The notes beneath the pieces were generated by a model. That model was given only the letters and a program-made list of their open reading frames with translations. It did no database searches and was not told the origin of the DNA. DNA of 36,916 nt, taken from an uncultured Alphaproteobacteria bacterium. Its GTDB lineage: Bacteria; Pseudomonadota; Alphaproteobacteria; MPNO01; UBA2964. Positions 24,461 to 31,906 of the stretch are shown here, in pieces; the stretch's first letter is position 1, and each line of letters begins with the position of its first letter. Location: positions 1-36,916 of the forward strand of contig CALIBP010000120.1 of NCBI GenBank assembly GCA_938048165.1, in the 5' to 3' direction. Made by a program: the position numbers and the translations under genes.

Positions 24461-26782
24461 TCAGGCTTTGGCATCCTGAATGGCGCGCCAGACTTTCTCT
24501 GGCGTTGCCGGCATATCCAGATTTTCGATCCCCAGCGGTGCTAATGCATCGACAACAGCATTCATAATTGCTGCCAGCGCACCCACATTGCCGGCCTCGC
24601 CAGCACCCTTGGCCCCGACCGGGTTGAGCTTGGTCGGGACCGGGTTATTGTCGAGATCGAAACTGCACATGTCATCAGCCCGCGGCATCCCGTAATCGAG
24701 GAACGATCCGGTCAGAAGCTGGCCATCAGCGTCATACTGTATGCCTTCTGTGAAAGCCTGTCCGACACCCTGTCCGATACCACCGTGGATTTGGCCTTCG
24801 AGGGTCAGGGCGTTGATGACGGTTCCGACATCATCTGTAACCGAATATTTCAGGATTTCGGTGACGCCGGTTTCCGGTTCAATCTCAACCTCAACGACAT
24901 GGCAACCATTGGGAAAAGTCGGTGTGCCCGGTGTGAAAGTATCAGTATCAAACAGGCCGCGTTCCATGCCTTCTGGCAATAGATCGCTTCTGTATGACGC
25001 CCTGGCCACATCCTGGATAGTGACTTCTTTGTCGGTACCAACGACGCGGAAAGAGCCATTTGAAAATTCGATATCGGCATCGGCTGATTCCAGAATATGG
25101 GCGGCAATTTTGGTGCCTTTTTCAAGAATTTTGTCGATCGCCCGGACAGCTGCCGAACTGCCGAGTATGGCGGTACGCGAGGCATAGGTCCCGCCACCAT
25201 AAGGCAGGGAATCAGTGTCACCATAGGATACCCGGATATCTTCTTCATCGATCCCGAGCGCATCAGATACGACGATCTTGTACATCGTGTCATGGCCTTG
25301 ACCGTGATCAACAGAGCCGGGGATGACCGTCACTGTGCCGGATTGATCAAACTGGATACTGACGGTTTCGCCGTCCAGCTGAGCGGTTTGTTCGATAAAG
25401 TTGGCGATACCAAGACCACGGAGTTTCCCGTCCTTGCGCGCTGCTTCGCGGCGGGCTTCGAAACCGTCATAATCACCCATCTTCAGGGTGTTCTCCATGT
25501 TTTCGCCAAATTCACCGCAATCGAGGGTATAGAGCAGGCCGGTTTTAAACGGCATGTCTTCTGGCGGCACAATATTGCGGCGTCGGATTTCCGCCCGGTC
25601 CATATTCAATTCGCGTGCGGCATTATCAATCAGTCGTTCCATGACATAGGAGGCTTCCGGGCGACCTGATCCACGAAACGGACCATTGGCGCTGGTATTG
25701 GTAAAGACGGCGGAGGCCTCTGCATAAATCAACGGCGTTTTGTACGTTGCAGCTAATCCACCAAGGTGACCGGCGGGTGAAATTGTTCCGCCGGGGTCGA
25801 GCCAGGCACCAATATTACAAATATTGCTGACCTTCAGGGCCAGGAATTCGCCAGTTTCGCTGACCGCCAGCTGCGCGTCGGTGAGCTGGTCCCGGTCATG
25901 ATAATCCGTAACATGGCCGTCGCTGCGTTCACAAACCCAGCGAACGGGTCGGCCAATTTTTTTGGCGGCCCACATGCAGGCGTGATTTTCTGGCGCGTGG
26001 CCGCCTTTCATGCCAAAACTGCCGCCGACATCGGGTGTGACCATTTTGACAGCGGTTTCCGGCACTCCGAAAACGTCAATTGCCAAAGTTTTTCGCAAAA
26101 GATGCGGTCGCTGGGTGCCCCCCATCAGGATGTAGCGGTCAAACCGGTGGTCGTAATCGCCAATGCAGGAGCGGGGTTCCATCGTGTTGGCTGTGATCCG
26201 ATTTATTTTTGTGGTCAGCCGCGTGACGTGATGCGCAGAAGCGATCGCTGCTTCTACCGCCTCTTTGTTTCCCGCCGTATAAAAATAACCCTCATTGTCG
26301 TCGCAACCTTCGTGCAGGACGGGTGCGCCTTCTGCCCTTGCCTGAGTGCCCTCCGTGATCACCGGCAGGAGATCGTACTCGACCACAATCTGTTCAGCAG
26401 CGTCTTTGCCGAGATTGACAGACTCTGCGACCACCATGGCAACGATGTCGCCGGTGACCTTTACCTCTTTATGCGCAATCGCGTGGCGGGTTGGCACATA
26501 TAAGGGAGAACCATCGCGACGAACCCGATTATGCCCCGCCGGGTGTTGGCCATGGCCATCTGCTACCCAGTCTTCGCCGGTATAGATTGCAATGACGCCC
26601 GGCATGGATCGCGCCGCTTCGCAGTCAATACTGACAATGCGCGCATGGGCATGCGGGGTGCGCAGCATATAGGCATGGCATTCGTTTGGTAATCTGATGT
26701 CGTCGACATAGCGGCCACCGCCGCGTAGCAAACGGGGGTCTTCGGTACGCGGCACCGATTGACCCATTGCAAATTGTCCCAC
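24461..26782 (-). CDS. Xanthine dehydrogenase family molybdopterin-binding subunit (CoxL-like), orphan
   Basis: 773 residues from GTG 26782 (MGQFAMGQSVPRTEDPRLL), with GGAGG (complement of 26787-26791) four bases upstream. It starts with the family's GQSVPRTEDPRLLRGGGRYVDDI, contains the hammerhead domain (about 20-130), VGGSFGMKGG for the cofactor, GPFRGSGRPEASYVMERLID, a VDHGQGHDT segment, and the catalytic E729 in GAKGAGEAGN. The carbon-monoxide-dehydrogenase active-site cysteine loop is absent (GPFRGSGRPE instead), so it is not CO dehydrogenase. Enzymes of this type hydroxylate aldehydes or heterocycles. No FAD or 2Fe-2S partner gene is adjacent, unlike the complete pair at 17239-19855. 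It lies upstream of no other gene on its strand and is separated from the amidase end by 83 bases. Confidence 0.92.
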   Translation of the reverse strand: MGQFAMGQSVPRTEDPRLLRGGGRYVDDIRLPNECHAYMLRTPHAHARIVSIDCEAARSMPGVIAIYTGEDWVADGHGQHPAGHNRVRRDGSPLYVPTRHAIAHKEVKVTGDIVAMVVAESVNLGKDAAEQIVVEYDLLPVITEGTQARAEGAPVLHEGCDDNEGYFYTAGNKEAVEAAIASAHHVTRLTTKINRITANTMEPRSCIGDYDHRFDRYILMGGTQRPHLLRKTLAIDVFGVPETAVKMVTPDVGGSFGMKGGHAPENHACMWAAKKIGRPVRWVCERSDGHVTDYHDRDQLTDAQLAVSETGEFLALKVSNICNIGAWLDPGGTISPAGHLGGLAATYKTPLIYAEASAVFTNTSANGPFRGSGRPEASYVMERLIDNAARELNMDRAEIRRRNIVPPEDMPFKTGLLYTLDCGEFGENMENTLKMGDYDGFEARREAARKDGKLRGLGIANFIEQTAQLDGETVSIQFDQSGTVTVIPGSVDHGQGHDTMYKIVVSDALGIDEEDIRVSYGDTDSLPYGGGTYASRTAILGSSAAVRAIDKILEKGTKIAAHILESADADIEFSNGSFRVVGTDKEVTIQDVARASYRSDLLPEGMERGLFDTDTFTPGTPTFPNGCHVVEVEIEPETGVTEILKYSVTDDVGTVINALTLEGQIHGGIGQGVGQAFTEGIQYDADGQLLTGSFLDYGMPRADDMCSFDLDNNPVPTKLNPVGAKGAGEAGNVGALAAIMNAVVDALAPLGIENLDMPATPEKVWRAIQDAKA

Positions 26783-26865
26783 GATTCCTCCCTGAACAGC
26801 GTTCTTTATTTATGCGCTATCCTGACCCCCTCACGGGCTTCGATCAAGGCCGACAGGTAAATTCC

Positions 26866-28272
26866 TTAAGCCAAATCAGGGAAACGTTTCAGCAGGCCAG
26901 CCTCTTTTTCAAAACTATGGGCGACTGTAAGTACCGTTGCTTCGTCCCAGTTACGCCCGACGATTTGCGCCCCGATCGGCATGCCGTCGTCAAAGAACCC
27001 GGCGCGCACAGTCTGGACGGGGTGCAGGGACAAATTGAACGGCACCGCGATCATCGGCACGTCAAGGAAAGGGAAGGGCGCTTTGTCATCCAGTGGTGGC
27101 TGCGGTGTCAGCATCGCCGTCGTGATAATGACGTCATATTCGGTGAGCGCTGTTTCAATTTCCTCGAGCAGCTCGGTACGTCGCCGCTGTGCCTGAATGT
27201 AATCGACAGCCCGGACGAGACTGCCCAGCATCATACGGTTGCGCGCCAGGGGACCAAAATCCTCCCAATGGTTCTGGAGGTTTTCTTCGTGAATGGTGAA
27301 CGCTTCGGCTGGCAGGATGACGCGGCCAACAGCATGCCAGTCGATCAGTGGAGAGACATTTATTTCCCCGACAGTCGCGCCAAGATCACGAAGCGTGTTG
27401 CCAACGCCGTCGATAGCTTTGACAATTTCCGGAGGGGCTTCGAAATCATCTGTATAGAAGTGGCGGATCATTCCAATCTTGAGCCCTCTTACGCCTGCAT
27501 TCAGCGGCGTAATATAGTCAGACACGGGTGTTTCAACGCTGCCCGGGTCGCGTTCGTCATGCCCTGCCAGGGCTTGCAGCATGAGGGCGCTGTCCTCAGT
27601 GGTCCAGGTCATTGGTCCGACGCAATCGAAGGAAAAGGACAGGGGTAAATCACCAAAGGCGCTGACGCGGCCAAAGGTTGCCTTCATCCCGGCGACGCCA
27701 CAAAACGCTGATGGTGTGCGGATAGAGCCGCCAGCATCACTACCAAGCGCGCCAAGGCAAAACCCAGCGGCGACTGCCGCGCCTGAGCCGCTGCTCGACC
27801 CACCGGTGGAGCGCGTGATGTCCCAAGGATTGCGCGCAGGCGGATAGAGCGCGTCGAAGGTCGGCCTACCGCCGAAGGTGAATTCATAGGTGTTGAGTTG
27901 GCCCATAAAGATGGCACCGGCATCGCGAAGTTTGGTGACTACGGCGGCGTCTTCGTCGGCCTCAAAATTCTGCATAACTCGGGAATTGGATGTCGTCTTG
28001 TAGCCCTTTAGATAAAAGACGTCTTTCAGCCCGATGGGGATGCCGTGCAGAGGGCCGCGATAGTGTCCCGCCTCAATTTCCTTTTCAGCCTGTTTGGCGG
28101 CAGCTCGCGCTTCATCGGCAAAGATCGTGTGGAAGGCCTGTATGGTCGGCTCAAATTTCTCGATGCGCGCCAGGCAGAGTTCCACCAAACCGACGGGAGA
28201 GAGCATACCGGCTTTTATCTGGCGGGCGGCTTCAGCGATGGTTGGGACGCCACGGTCTACATTCATCGTCAT
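26866..28272 (-). CDS. Amidase signature family hydrolase (AtzE/GatA-like)
   Basis: 468 residues starting MTMNVDRGVPTIAEAARQIKAG at 28272, with AAGGGATC just upstream; an ATG six bases later is an alternative. The Ser-cisSer-Lys triad is K83 in GIPIGLKDV, S159 in the GGSSSGSGAAVAAG motif, and nucleophile S183 in GSDAGGSIRTPSAF. The length fits bacterial amidases that cut carboxamides, aryl amides or carboxybiuret-type compounds in the cytoplasm. Its ATG overlaps by four bases (ATGA) the stop of a 71-residue gene, so the two proteins are made in a coupled way, as in GatC-GatA or AtzG-AtzE pairs. It is not likely to be the tRNA amidotransferase subunit since gatB is absent. Substrate unknown. 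Confidence 0.92.
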   Translation of the reverse strand: MTMNVDRGVPTIAEAARQIKAGMLSPVGLVELCLARIEKFEPTIQAFHTIFADEARAAAKQAEKEIEAGHYRGPLHGIPIGLKDVFYLKGYKTTSNSRVMQNFEADEDAAVVTKLRDAGAIFMGQLNTYEFTFGGRPTFDALYPPARNPWDITRSTGGSSSGSGAAVAAGFCLGALGSDAGGSIRTPSAFCGVAGMKATFGRVSAFGDLPLSFSFDCVGPMTWTTEDSALMLQALAGHDERDPGSVETPVSDYITPLNAGVRGLKIGMIRHFYTDDFEAPPEIVKAIDGVGNTLRDLGATVGEINVSPLIDWHAVGRVILPAEAFTIHEENLQNHWEDFGPLARNRMMLGSLVRAVDYIQAQRRRTELLEEIETALTEYDVIITTAMLTPQPPLDDKAPFPFLDVPMIAVPFNLSLHPVQTVRAGFFDDGMPIGAQIVGRNWDEATVLTVAHSFEKEAGLLKRFPDLA

Positions 28273-28484
28273 GATCCCTTTGGTGGTTTGGGGGAATAGA
28301 CCGGCAGCATGCGGACATCCCAGCTACGGCCCGTTTTGCGGGTTCTCGCCGCTAGCCCCATGAGGGACGAATAGGCTTTGCGAAGATGTTGTTTTTCCTG
28401 CTCTGAAACAGGGACGCCCGAGGCCCGGATCAACCCCTCAAACATAACATCGTCGTCTGCGACTGGTTTGTCATCTGATGCCAT
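28269..28484 (-). CDS. Small 71-residue protein coupled to the amidase (AtzG/GatC-like candidate)
   Basis: Starts MASDDKPVADDDVMFEGLIR with GGAGGG eight bases before the ATG, and its TGA overlaps the amidase ATG in an ATGA junction. After an acidic N-terminal tail (1-13) a predicted amphipathic helical part (about 14-48, LIRASGVPVSEQEKQHLRKAYSSL...) recalls AtzG and GatC proteins, which wrap around and stabilise their amidase partners. A basic, proline-rich tail follows (YSPKPPKGS). No cysteine or catalytic residue stands out. The sequence is too short for a firm family call; the coupling with the amidase is what supports it as a real gene and a likely partner. Confidence 0.7.
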   Translation of the reverse strand: MASDDKPVADDDVMFEGLIRASGVPVSEQEKQHLRKAYSSLMGLAARTRKTGRSWDVRMLPVYSPKPPKGS

Positions 28485-28508
28485 GGTGTCCCTCCGTGCG
28501 ATAAATTC

Positions 28509-28524
28509 CCTGTAATTTCACAGG
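28509..28524. promoter_or_regulatory. Inverted repeat CCTGT-6-ACAGG between divergent genes
   Basis: Perfect five-base arms (28509-28513 and 28520-28524) around AATTTC, located 25 bases upstream of the small-protein start and about 100 bases upstream of the GFA start. It may be an operator for the amidase operon; no regulator is identified. Confidence 0.3.
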
Positions 28525-28626
28525 ACCGTATGAGTCGCGCAAGAGGGTCTGACGGCGGCATGTTGATATAAATCCAGAACCATGGTGCGATAGAGGTCAC
28601 AGAATTACATCAGTGGAGAATAGGAG

Positions 28627-29040
28627 ATGGCTGAATTTACCGGAGGCTGCCTTTGCGGGGCGGTTCGTTATGAAGTGAACGGCGAGCCGGTACGGGTTGC
28701 GCAATGTCACTGCGATGATTGTCGTCGTGCGACTGGCTCGGCCTTTGCCACCAATGTGTTTGTTAAAGAAGAAGATTTAACGGTGCTGCAGGGTGAAACC
28801 AGCCGCTATCAGCATACCGCCGATAGCGGCAGCACGATGACCAAGGAATTTTGTGGCAAGTGTGGATCACAGCTGTTCGGTTCCGGGTCGAGCGCTGAAG
28901 GGATAAAGAATATCAAGATCGGCACAATCGATGATGTCGGCGATATCAGACCGCAGATCGAAGTCTTTACGTCCAAGTCACTGCCCTATACGCCGCCGCT
29001 GGATTTCACTGAAAAATTTGAAAAAGGCCGTCCGCGGTAA
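28627..29040 (+). CDS. GFA family zinc protein (glutathione-dependent formaldehyde-activating-like)
   Basis: 137 residues starting MAEFTGGCLCGAVRYEVNG, with GGAG in AATAGGAGATGG just before the ATG. The conserved cysteines of the GFA/CENP-V fold are all present: C8, C10, C27, C29, C32 and C76, C79 (GGCLCGAVRY, CHCDDCRR, FCGKCGSQLFG). These bind two zinc ions; a few members bind glutathione adducts, but most have no known reaction and the original formaldehyde role is disputed. It is followed 32 bases later on the same strand by the second GMC oxidoreductase, which might produce an aldehyde, so a role in aldehyde handling is imaginable but unproven. Confidence 0.92.
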   Translation: MAEFTGGCLCGAVRYEVNGEPVRVAQCHCDDCRRATGSAFATNVFVKEEDLTVLQGETSRYQHTADSGSTMTKEFCGKCGSQLFGSGSSAEGIKNIKIGTIDDVGDIRPQIEVFTSKSLPYTPPLDFTEKFEKGRPR

Positions 29041-29072
29041 CGCAGCAGATCGAACAAGATAAATGATTTCTC

Positions 29073-30785
29073 ATGTCTGATTCTGCGGTGCTGAAATACG
29101 ACTATGTGATCGTCGGTGGCGGTTCTGCGGGGTGCGTTCTCGCGGCCCGCCTCAGTGAACGCTCGTCGAATAACGTATTGTTGCTGGAAGCGGGGGAAGA
29201 CCACCCGCCGGGTGATGTTCCGCCCGAACTGCTCGATAGTTTCGCGGGCACGGCGCACAGCAATCCACGCTTTACCTGGTCTGGCTTTACCGCGGCCTTT
29301 CAGCCTAAGCCCAGCAATGCGCCTGATGAGCGCAATCGTCCGCGCTATACGGCGGGTCGGGTGATGGGTGGTGGATCATCGATCAACGGCATGTGCGCCA
29401 ATCGAGGTCTGCCATCGGATTACGATGAGTGGGAAGAAAAGGGTGCTAAGGGTTGGGGCTGGGATGGTGTCCTGCCTTATTTCAAGAAGCTTGAGAGTGA
29501 TCGTGACTTTGACGGACCGATGCACAGTGCTGAGGGGCCGATCGGGATCAGGCGGTTATTCCCGGATCGCTGGCCGGGCTATACCAGCGCGGTCATGCAG
29601 GCCGTTAAGGAAAGCGGCTGGGAAAATATCGAGGACCAGAATGGCGTGTTCTCGGATGGGTATTTCCCGCTATCGATCAACAACATTGATGACCAGCGGG
29701 TATCGGCGGCGACGGCCTATTTGACCCGCGAAGTTCGGGCGCGGGCAAATTTCTCGATCATCGATCAGGCGATGGTTCAGCATCTGTTATTTGAGGGCCG
29801 TCAGGTCGTCGGTGCCCGGGTACGTCGCCCTGATGGTGAGATGGATGTTCGAGCCAAGGAAGTCATCGTCTGCGCAGGTGCGTTACAGTCGCCGACGATG
29901 CTACTGCGTTCTGGTATTGGGCCAGCGGATGAACTCACGGCGTTGGGAATCGATGTCGTTGCCGACCGCGCCGGTGTTGGTAAACATCTGATGGAGCATC
30001 CCGGCGTTAATTTTGGTTCCTATATGAAGCCGGGATCACGCCTCACCCCTGGTCTTAGACGACAAATGCTCGCCGGGCTGAGATGGTCTTCAGGGCTTGA
30101 GGGCATCCCAGCGGGGGATATGTATCTGGTGCCCACCAATAAAGCTGCCTGGCATGACATCGGCTCACGGCTCGGCTTGGTAATGATCTGGGTGAACCGA
30201 TCTTATTCGACCGGCGAGGTCAAACTTAAGTCACCCAACCCCGCCATTCGCCCCGATGTTGATTTTGATATGTGTTCCGATCCGCGTGACCTCGAACGGT
30301 TGGTGATGGGGACGCGTATGGCTGTAAAGTTGCATCAGCATGAATTGATCCGGGAAGCGGTACATGAAATCTTTCCCATCAGCTACAGCCCGCTGGCCCG
30401 CAAGATCGCTGTCTATAGCCCGTGGAACAAGTTTCAGACCTGGCTTGGTGCACAGGTAATGGATGCGCTACCACCAGCCCGAAAATGGATCATCAAGAAC
30501 ATGATTGCCGATGGCCCGTCGATTGATGAGCTCCTTGCGGACCAGGTAGTTATGGAGCAGTGGATTAGATCAACGGTGCTCGGTCACTGGCATGCATCCT
30601 GCACTTGCCGAATGGGTGCAGAAAACGACCCTGGGGCGGTGACAGATCCGTCGGGACGAGTCTATGGCGTAGGCGGATTGCGGGTTTGCGACGCGTCAAT
30701 CATGCCAATGGTGCCGTGCGCCAATACCAACCTGCCGACGATAATGGTTGGCGAGAAAATTGCGGCGACAATCCTTTCCGAATAA
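29073..30785 (+). CDS. GMC family oxidoreductase, copy 2 (paralogue of 22745-24457)
   Basis: 570 residues from ATG 29073 (MSDSAVLKYDYVIVGGGSAG). It has the same FAD and GMC signatures as copy 1 (GGGSAGCVLAARL, GRVMGGGSSINGM, GALQSPTMLLRSGIGP) and the same unusual HWHASCTCRMG active-site block followed by PMVPCANTN. By eye about two thirds of positions are identical and the length is exactly equal, so the two arose by duplication and divergence. Long blocks agree with almost no change, for example NGMCANRGLPSD and FKKLESDRDFDGP. Differences cluster near residues 45-75 and 430-480, which could alter substrate choice. It probably forms an operon with the GFA gene upstream. A short palindrome and a promoter-like pair follow its stop. 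Confidence 0.92.
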   Translation: MSDSAVLKYDYVIVGGGSAGCVLAARLSERSSNNVLLLEAGEDHPPGDVPPELLDSFAGTAHSNPRFTWSGFTAAFQPKPSNAPDERNRPRYTAGRVMGGGSSINGMCANRGLPSDYDEWEEKGAKGWGWDGVLPYFKKLESDRDFDGPMHSAEGPIGIRRLFPDRWPGYTSAVMQAVKESGWENIEDQNGVFSDGYFPLSINNIDDQRVSAATAYLTREVRARANFSIIDQAMVQHLLFEGRQVVGARVRRPDGEMDVRAKEVIVCAGALQSPTMLLRSGIGPADELTALGIDVVADRAGVGKHLMEHPGVNFGSYMKPGSRLTPGLRRQMLAGLRWSSGLEGIPAGDMYLVPTNKAAWHDIGSRLGLVMIWVNRSYSTGEVKLKSPNPAIRPDVDFDMCSDPRDLERLVMGTRMAVKLHQHELIREAVHEIFPISYSPLARKIAVYSPWNKFQTWLGAQVMDALPPARKWIIKNMIADGPSIDELLADQVVMEQWIRSTVLGHWHASCTCRMGAENDPGAVTDPSGRVYGVGGLRVCDASIMPMVPCANTNLPTIMVGEKIAATILSE

Positions 30786-30798
30786 GAAACCCTCACTT

Positions 30799-30813
30799 TG
30801 ACGTGTAGCGTCA
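30799..30813. repeat. Inverted repeat TGACG-TGTAG-CGTCA next to the regulator promoter
   Basis: Perfect five-base arms around TGTAG (30799-30803 and 30809-30813), ending immediately before the TTGACA box at 30814. It has no T-run, so it is more likely an operator than a terminator. Confidence 0.35.
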
Positions 30814-30842
30814 TTGACATGTGATATAAATCATAGTCTAAA
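30814..30842 (+). promoter_or_regulatory. Candidate sigma-70 promoter of the XRE regulator gene
   Basis: A consensus TTGACA (30814-30819) is followed after exactly 17 bases by TCTAAA (30837-30842), inside a notably AT-rich stretch 74 bases before the GTG start at 30916. By-eye match. Confidence 0.5.
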
Positions 30843-30915
30843 TTATACTGTTATTTCAGGGATTTATTAATGAGTAGGGAAACCTGTTATATTTAGTAAA
30901 TTTAGGAAGTGCCTG

Positions 30916-31371
30916 GTGGTTTCTAGAAAATTGCCATCATCAGTAGAGTCCAAGGGTATACACGAAGTTGATATACATGTTGGCAGTCGGGTACGTCTCC
31001 GACGCCGCATATTGGGCATAAGCCAGACCAAGCTTGGTGATGCGCTGGGCTTAACTTTTCAACAAATTCAGAAATATGAGAACGGCAGTAATCGGATTTC
31101 GGCGAGTCGGCTCTTTGAAATCAGCCAAATTCTGAGCGTTGAACCTGAGTTTTTCTTCCTCGGATTGCCGACTTACGGGACAAGTTCAACTGGTACTGAT
31201 CAGCCGGTCGATCCCGATGAGCAAGGCATTACACAAAGTGATCCTGAAATTTATCGAAGTGGGGAGACTCTCGCATTCGTTCGTGCTTATTATCTCATCC
31301 GGGATAAATTGGTGCGGACCCGTGTCTTCAAGCTTGTAAAATCACTTGGCAATGAGGACGACGGTGACTGA
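30916..31371 (+). CDS. XRE family helix-turn-helix transcriptional regulator
   Basis: 151 residues from GTG 30916 (MVSRKLPSSVESKGIHEVDI), with AGGA at 30904-30907 eight bases upstream. The XRE/Cro-CI DNA-binding domain spans about 23-80: VGSRVRLRRRILGISQTKLGDALGLTFQQIQKYENGSNRISASRLFEIS. The C-terminal part is a short acidic linker followed by a helical segment (FVRAYYLIRDKLVRTRVFKLVKSL) and ends NEDDGD. This layout, an XRE domain with a tail of about 70 residues, is common in Alphaproteobacteria and is usually annotated only as a regulator. It probably controls itself or nearby genes; the palindrome at 30799-30813 is a candidate site. The Crp/Fnr-type pseudogene follows 43 bases later on the same strand. 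Confidence 0.88.
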   Translation: MVSRKLPSSVESKGIHEVDIHVGSRVRLRRRILGISQTKLGDALGLTFQQIQKYENGSNRISASRLFEISQILSVEPEFFFLGLPTYGTSSTGTDQPVDPDEQGITQSDPEIYRSGETLAFVRAYYLIRDKLVRTRVFKLVKSLGNEDDGD

Positions 31372-31414
31372 CCAATTTTCCTGAAAGCAGACTGGCGAGG
31401 TGAGGGGAGTCCCA

Positions 31415-31688
31415 ATGCCGGACGGCTCGAAGGAGACACGGCCTTTATCGGTACAAGACAAGAAGTCCTTGCTTCTTGCGCATACATTTATTGAATCCCT
31501 GGATGACGAAGATGTCGACCGGCTGGCGCATCATGCGCGTCTGATGACCTTCAGTACCGGCGAGACAATTTTTCAGTACCGGCGAGACAATTTTTCGCAA
31601 AGGCGATCCCGGTGTCAGCATGCTGGTGGTGATCAAAGGCTGTGTCCGGATCAGTACGATCACATCCGCTGACCGAGACGCTATTTAG
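31415..31688 (+). pseudogene. Crp/Fnr-type regulator remnant, frameshifted by a 22-bp tandem duplication
   Basis: ATG 31415 with GGGGAG at 31403-31408 opens a frame reading MPDGSKETRPLSVQDKKSLL and then FIESLDDEDVDRLAHHARLMTFSTGETIF, the start of a cyclic-nucleotide-binding domain. A tandem duplication of 22 bases (31551-31572 and 31573-31594) then shifts the frame and a TGA at 31670-31672 ends it. Removing one copy restores FRKGDPGVSMLVVIKGCVRI, the typical Crp/Fnr continuation, but even then a TAG at 31686-31688 stops after about 84 residues. No helix-turn-helix domain follows. The gene therefore carries at least two defects and is non-functional as a full regulator. Sequence up to about 31800 may hold further decayed remains. 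Confidence 0.8.
31550..31596 (+). repeat. 22-bp direct tandem repeat, two copies
   Basis: The unit TCAGTACCGGCGAGACAATT plus TT occurs at 31551-31572 and again at 31573-31594; period-22 identity extends from 31550 to 31596. The unit is not a multiple of three, so it breaks the host reading frame. Confidence 0.95.
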
Positions 31689-31906
31689 TCCCTTATCAAG
31701 CTGGCTATAGAAATCACGCTTGAACGGGCCCGCGACGTAGCGCGGATGGCAGTCGCTACAAATCTACGTTATAAAATCCTACTATCTTCCTGTTCGTATC
31801 GCGGCATCCGGTAGAGTGTGACGGGATTTCGTGAGACAGTTTTTGTTTTTCAACTGGTCAGGCTGAGCGTTTTGTCTCTCCACCGGTTCTTTGGTAGTGA
31901 GTATCT
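31689..31906. other. Non-coding stretch after the pseudogene
   Basis: No convincing gene is seen on either strand. In the frame of the restored Crp/Fnr remnant, translation past the TAG gives SLIKLAIEITLERARDVARM, which could be a decayed end of the same gene, but it matches nothing clearly. The last part is the leader of the Bcr/CflA transporter. Confidence 0.5.

Noticed and set aside
26767-27648. Open frame on the plus strand across the amidase gene end
   Set aside because: Overlaps the amidase with its intact catalytic triad; no family resemblance.
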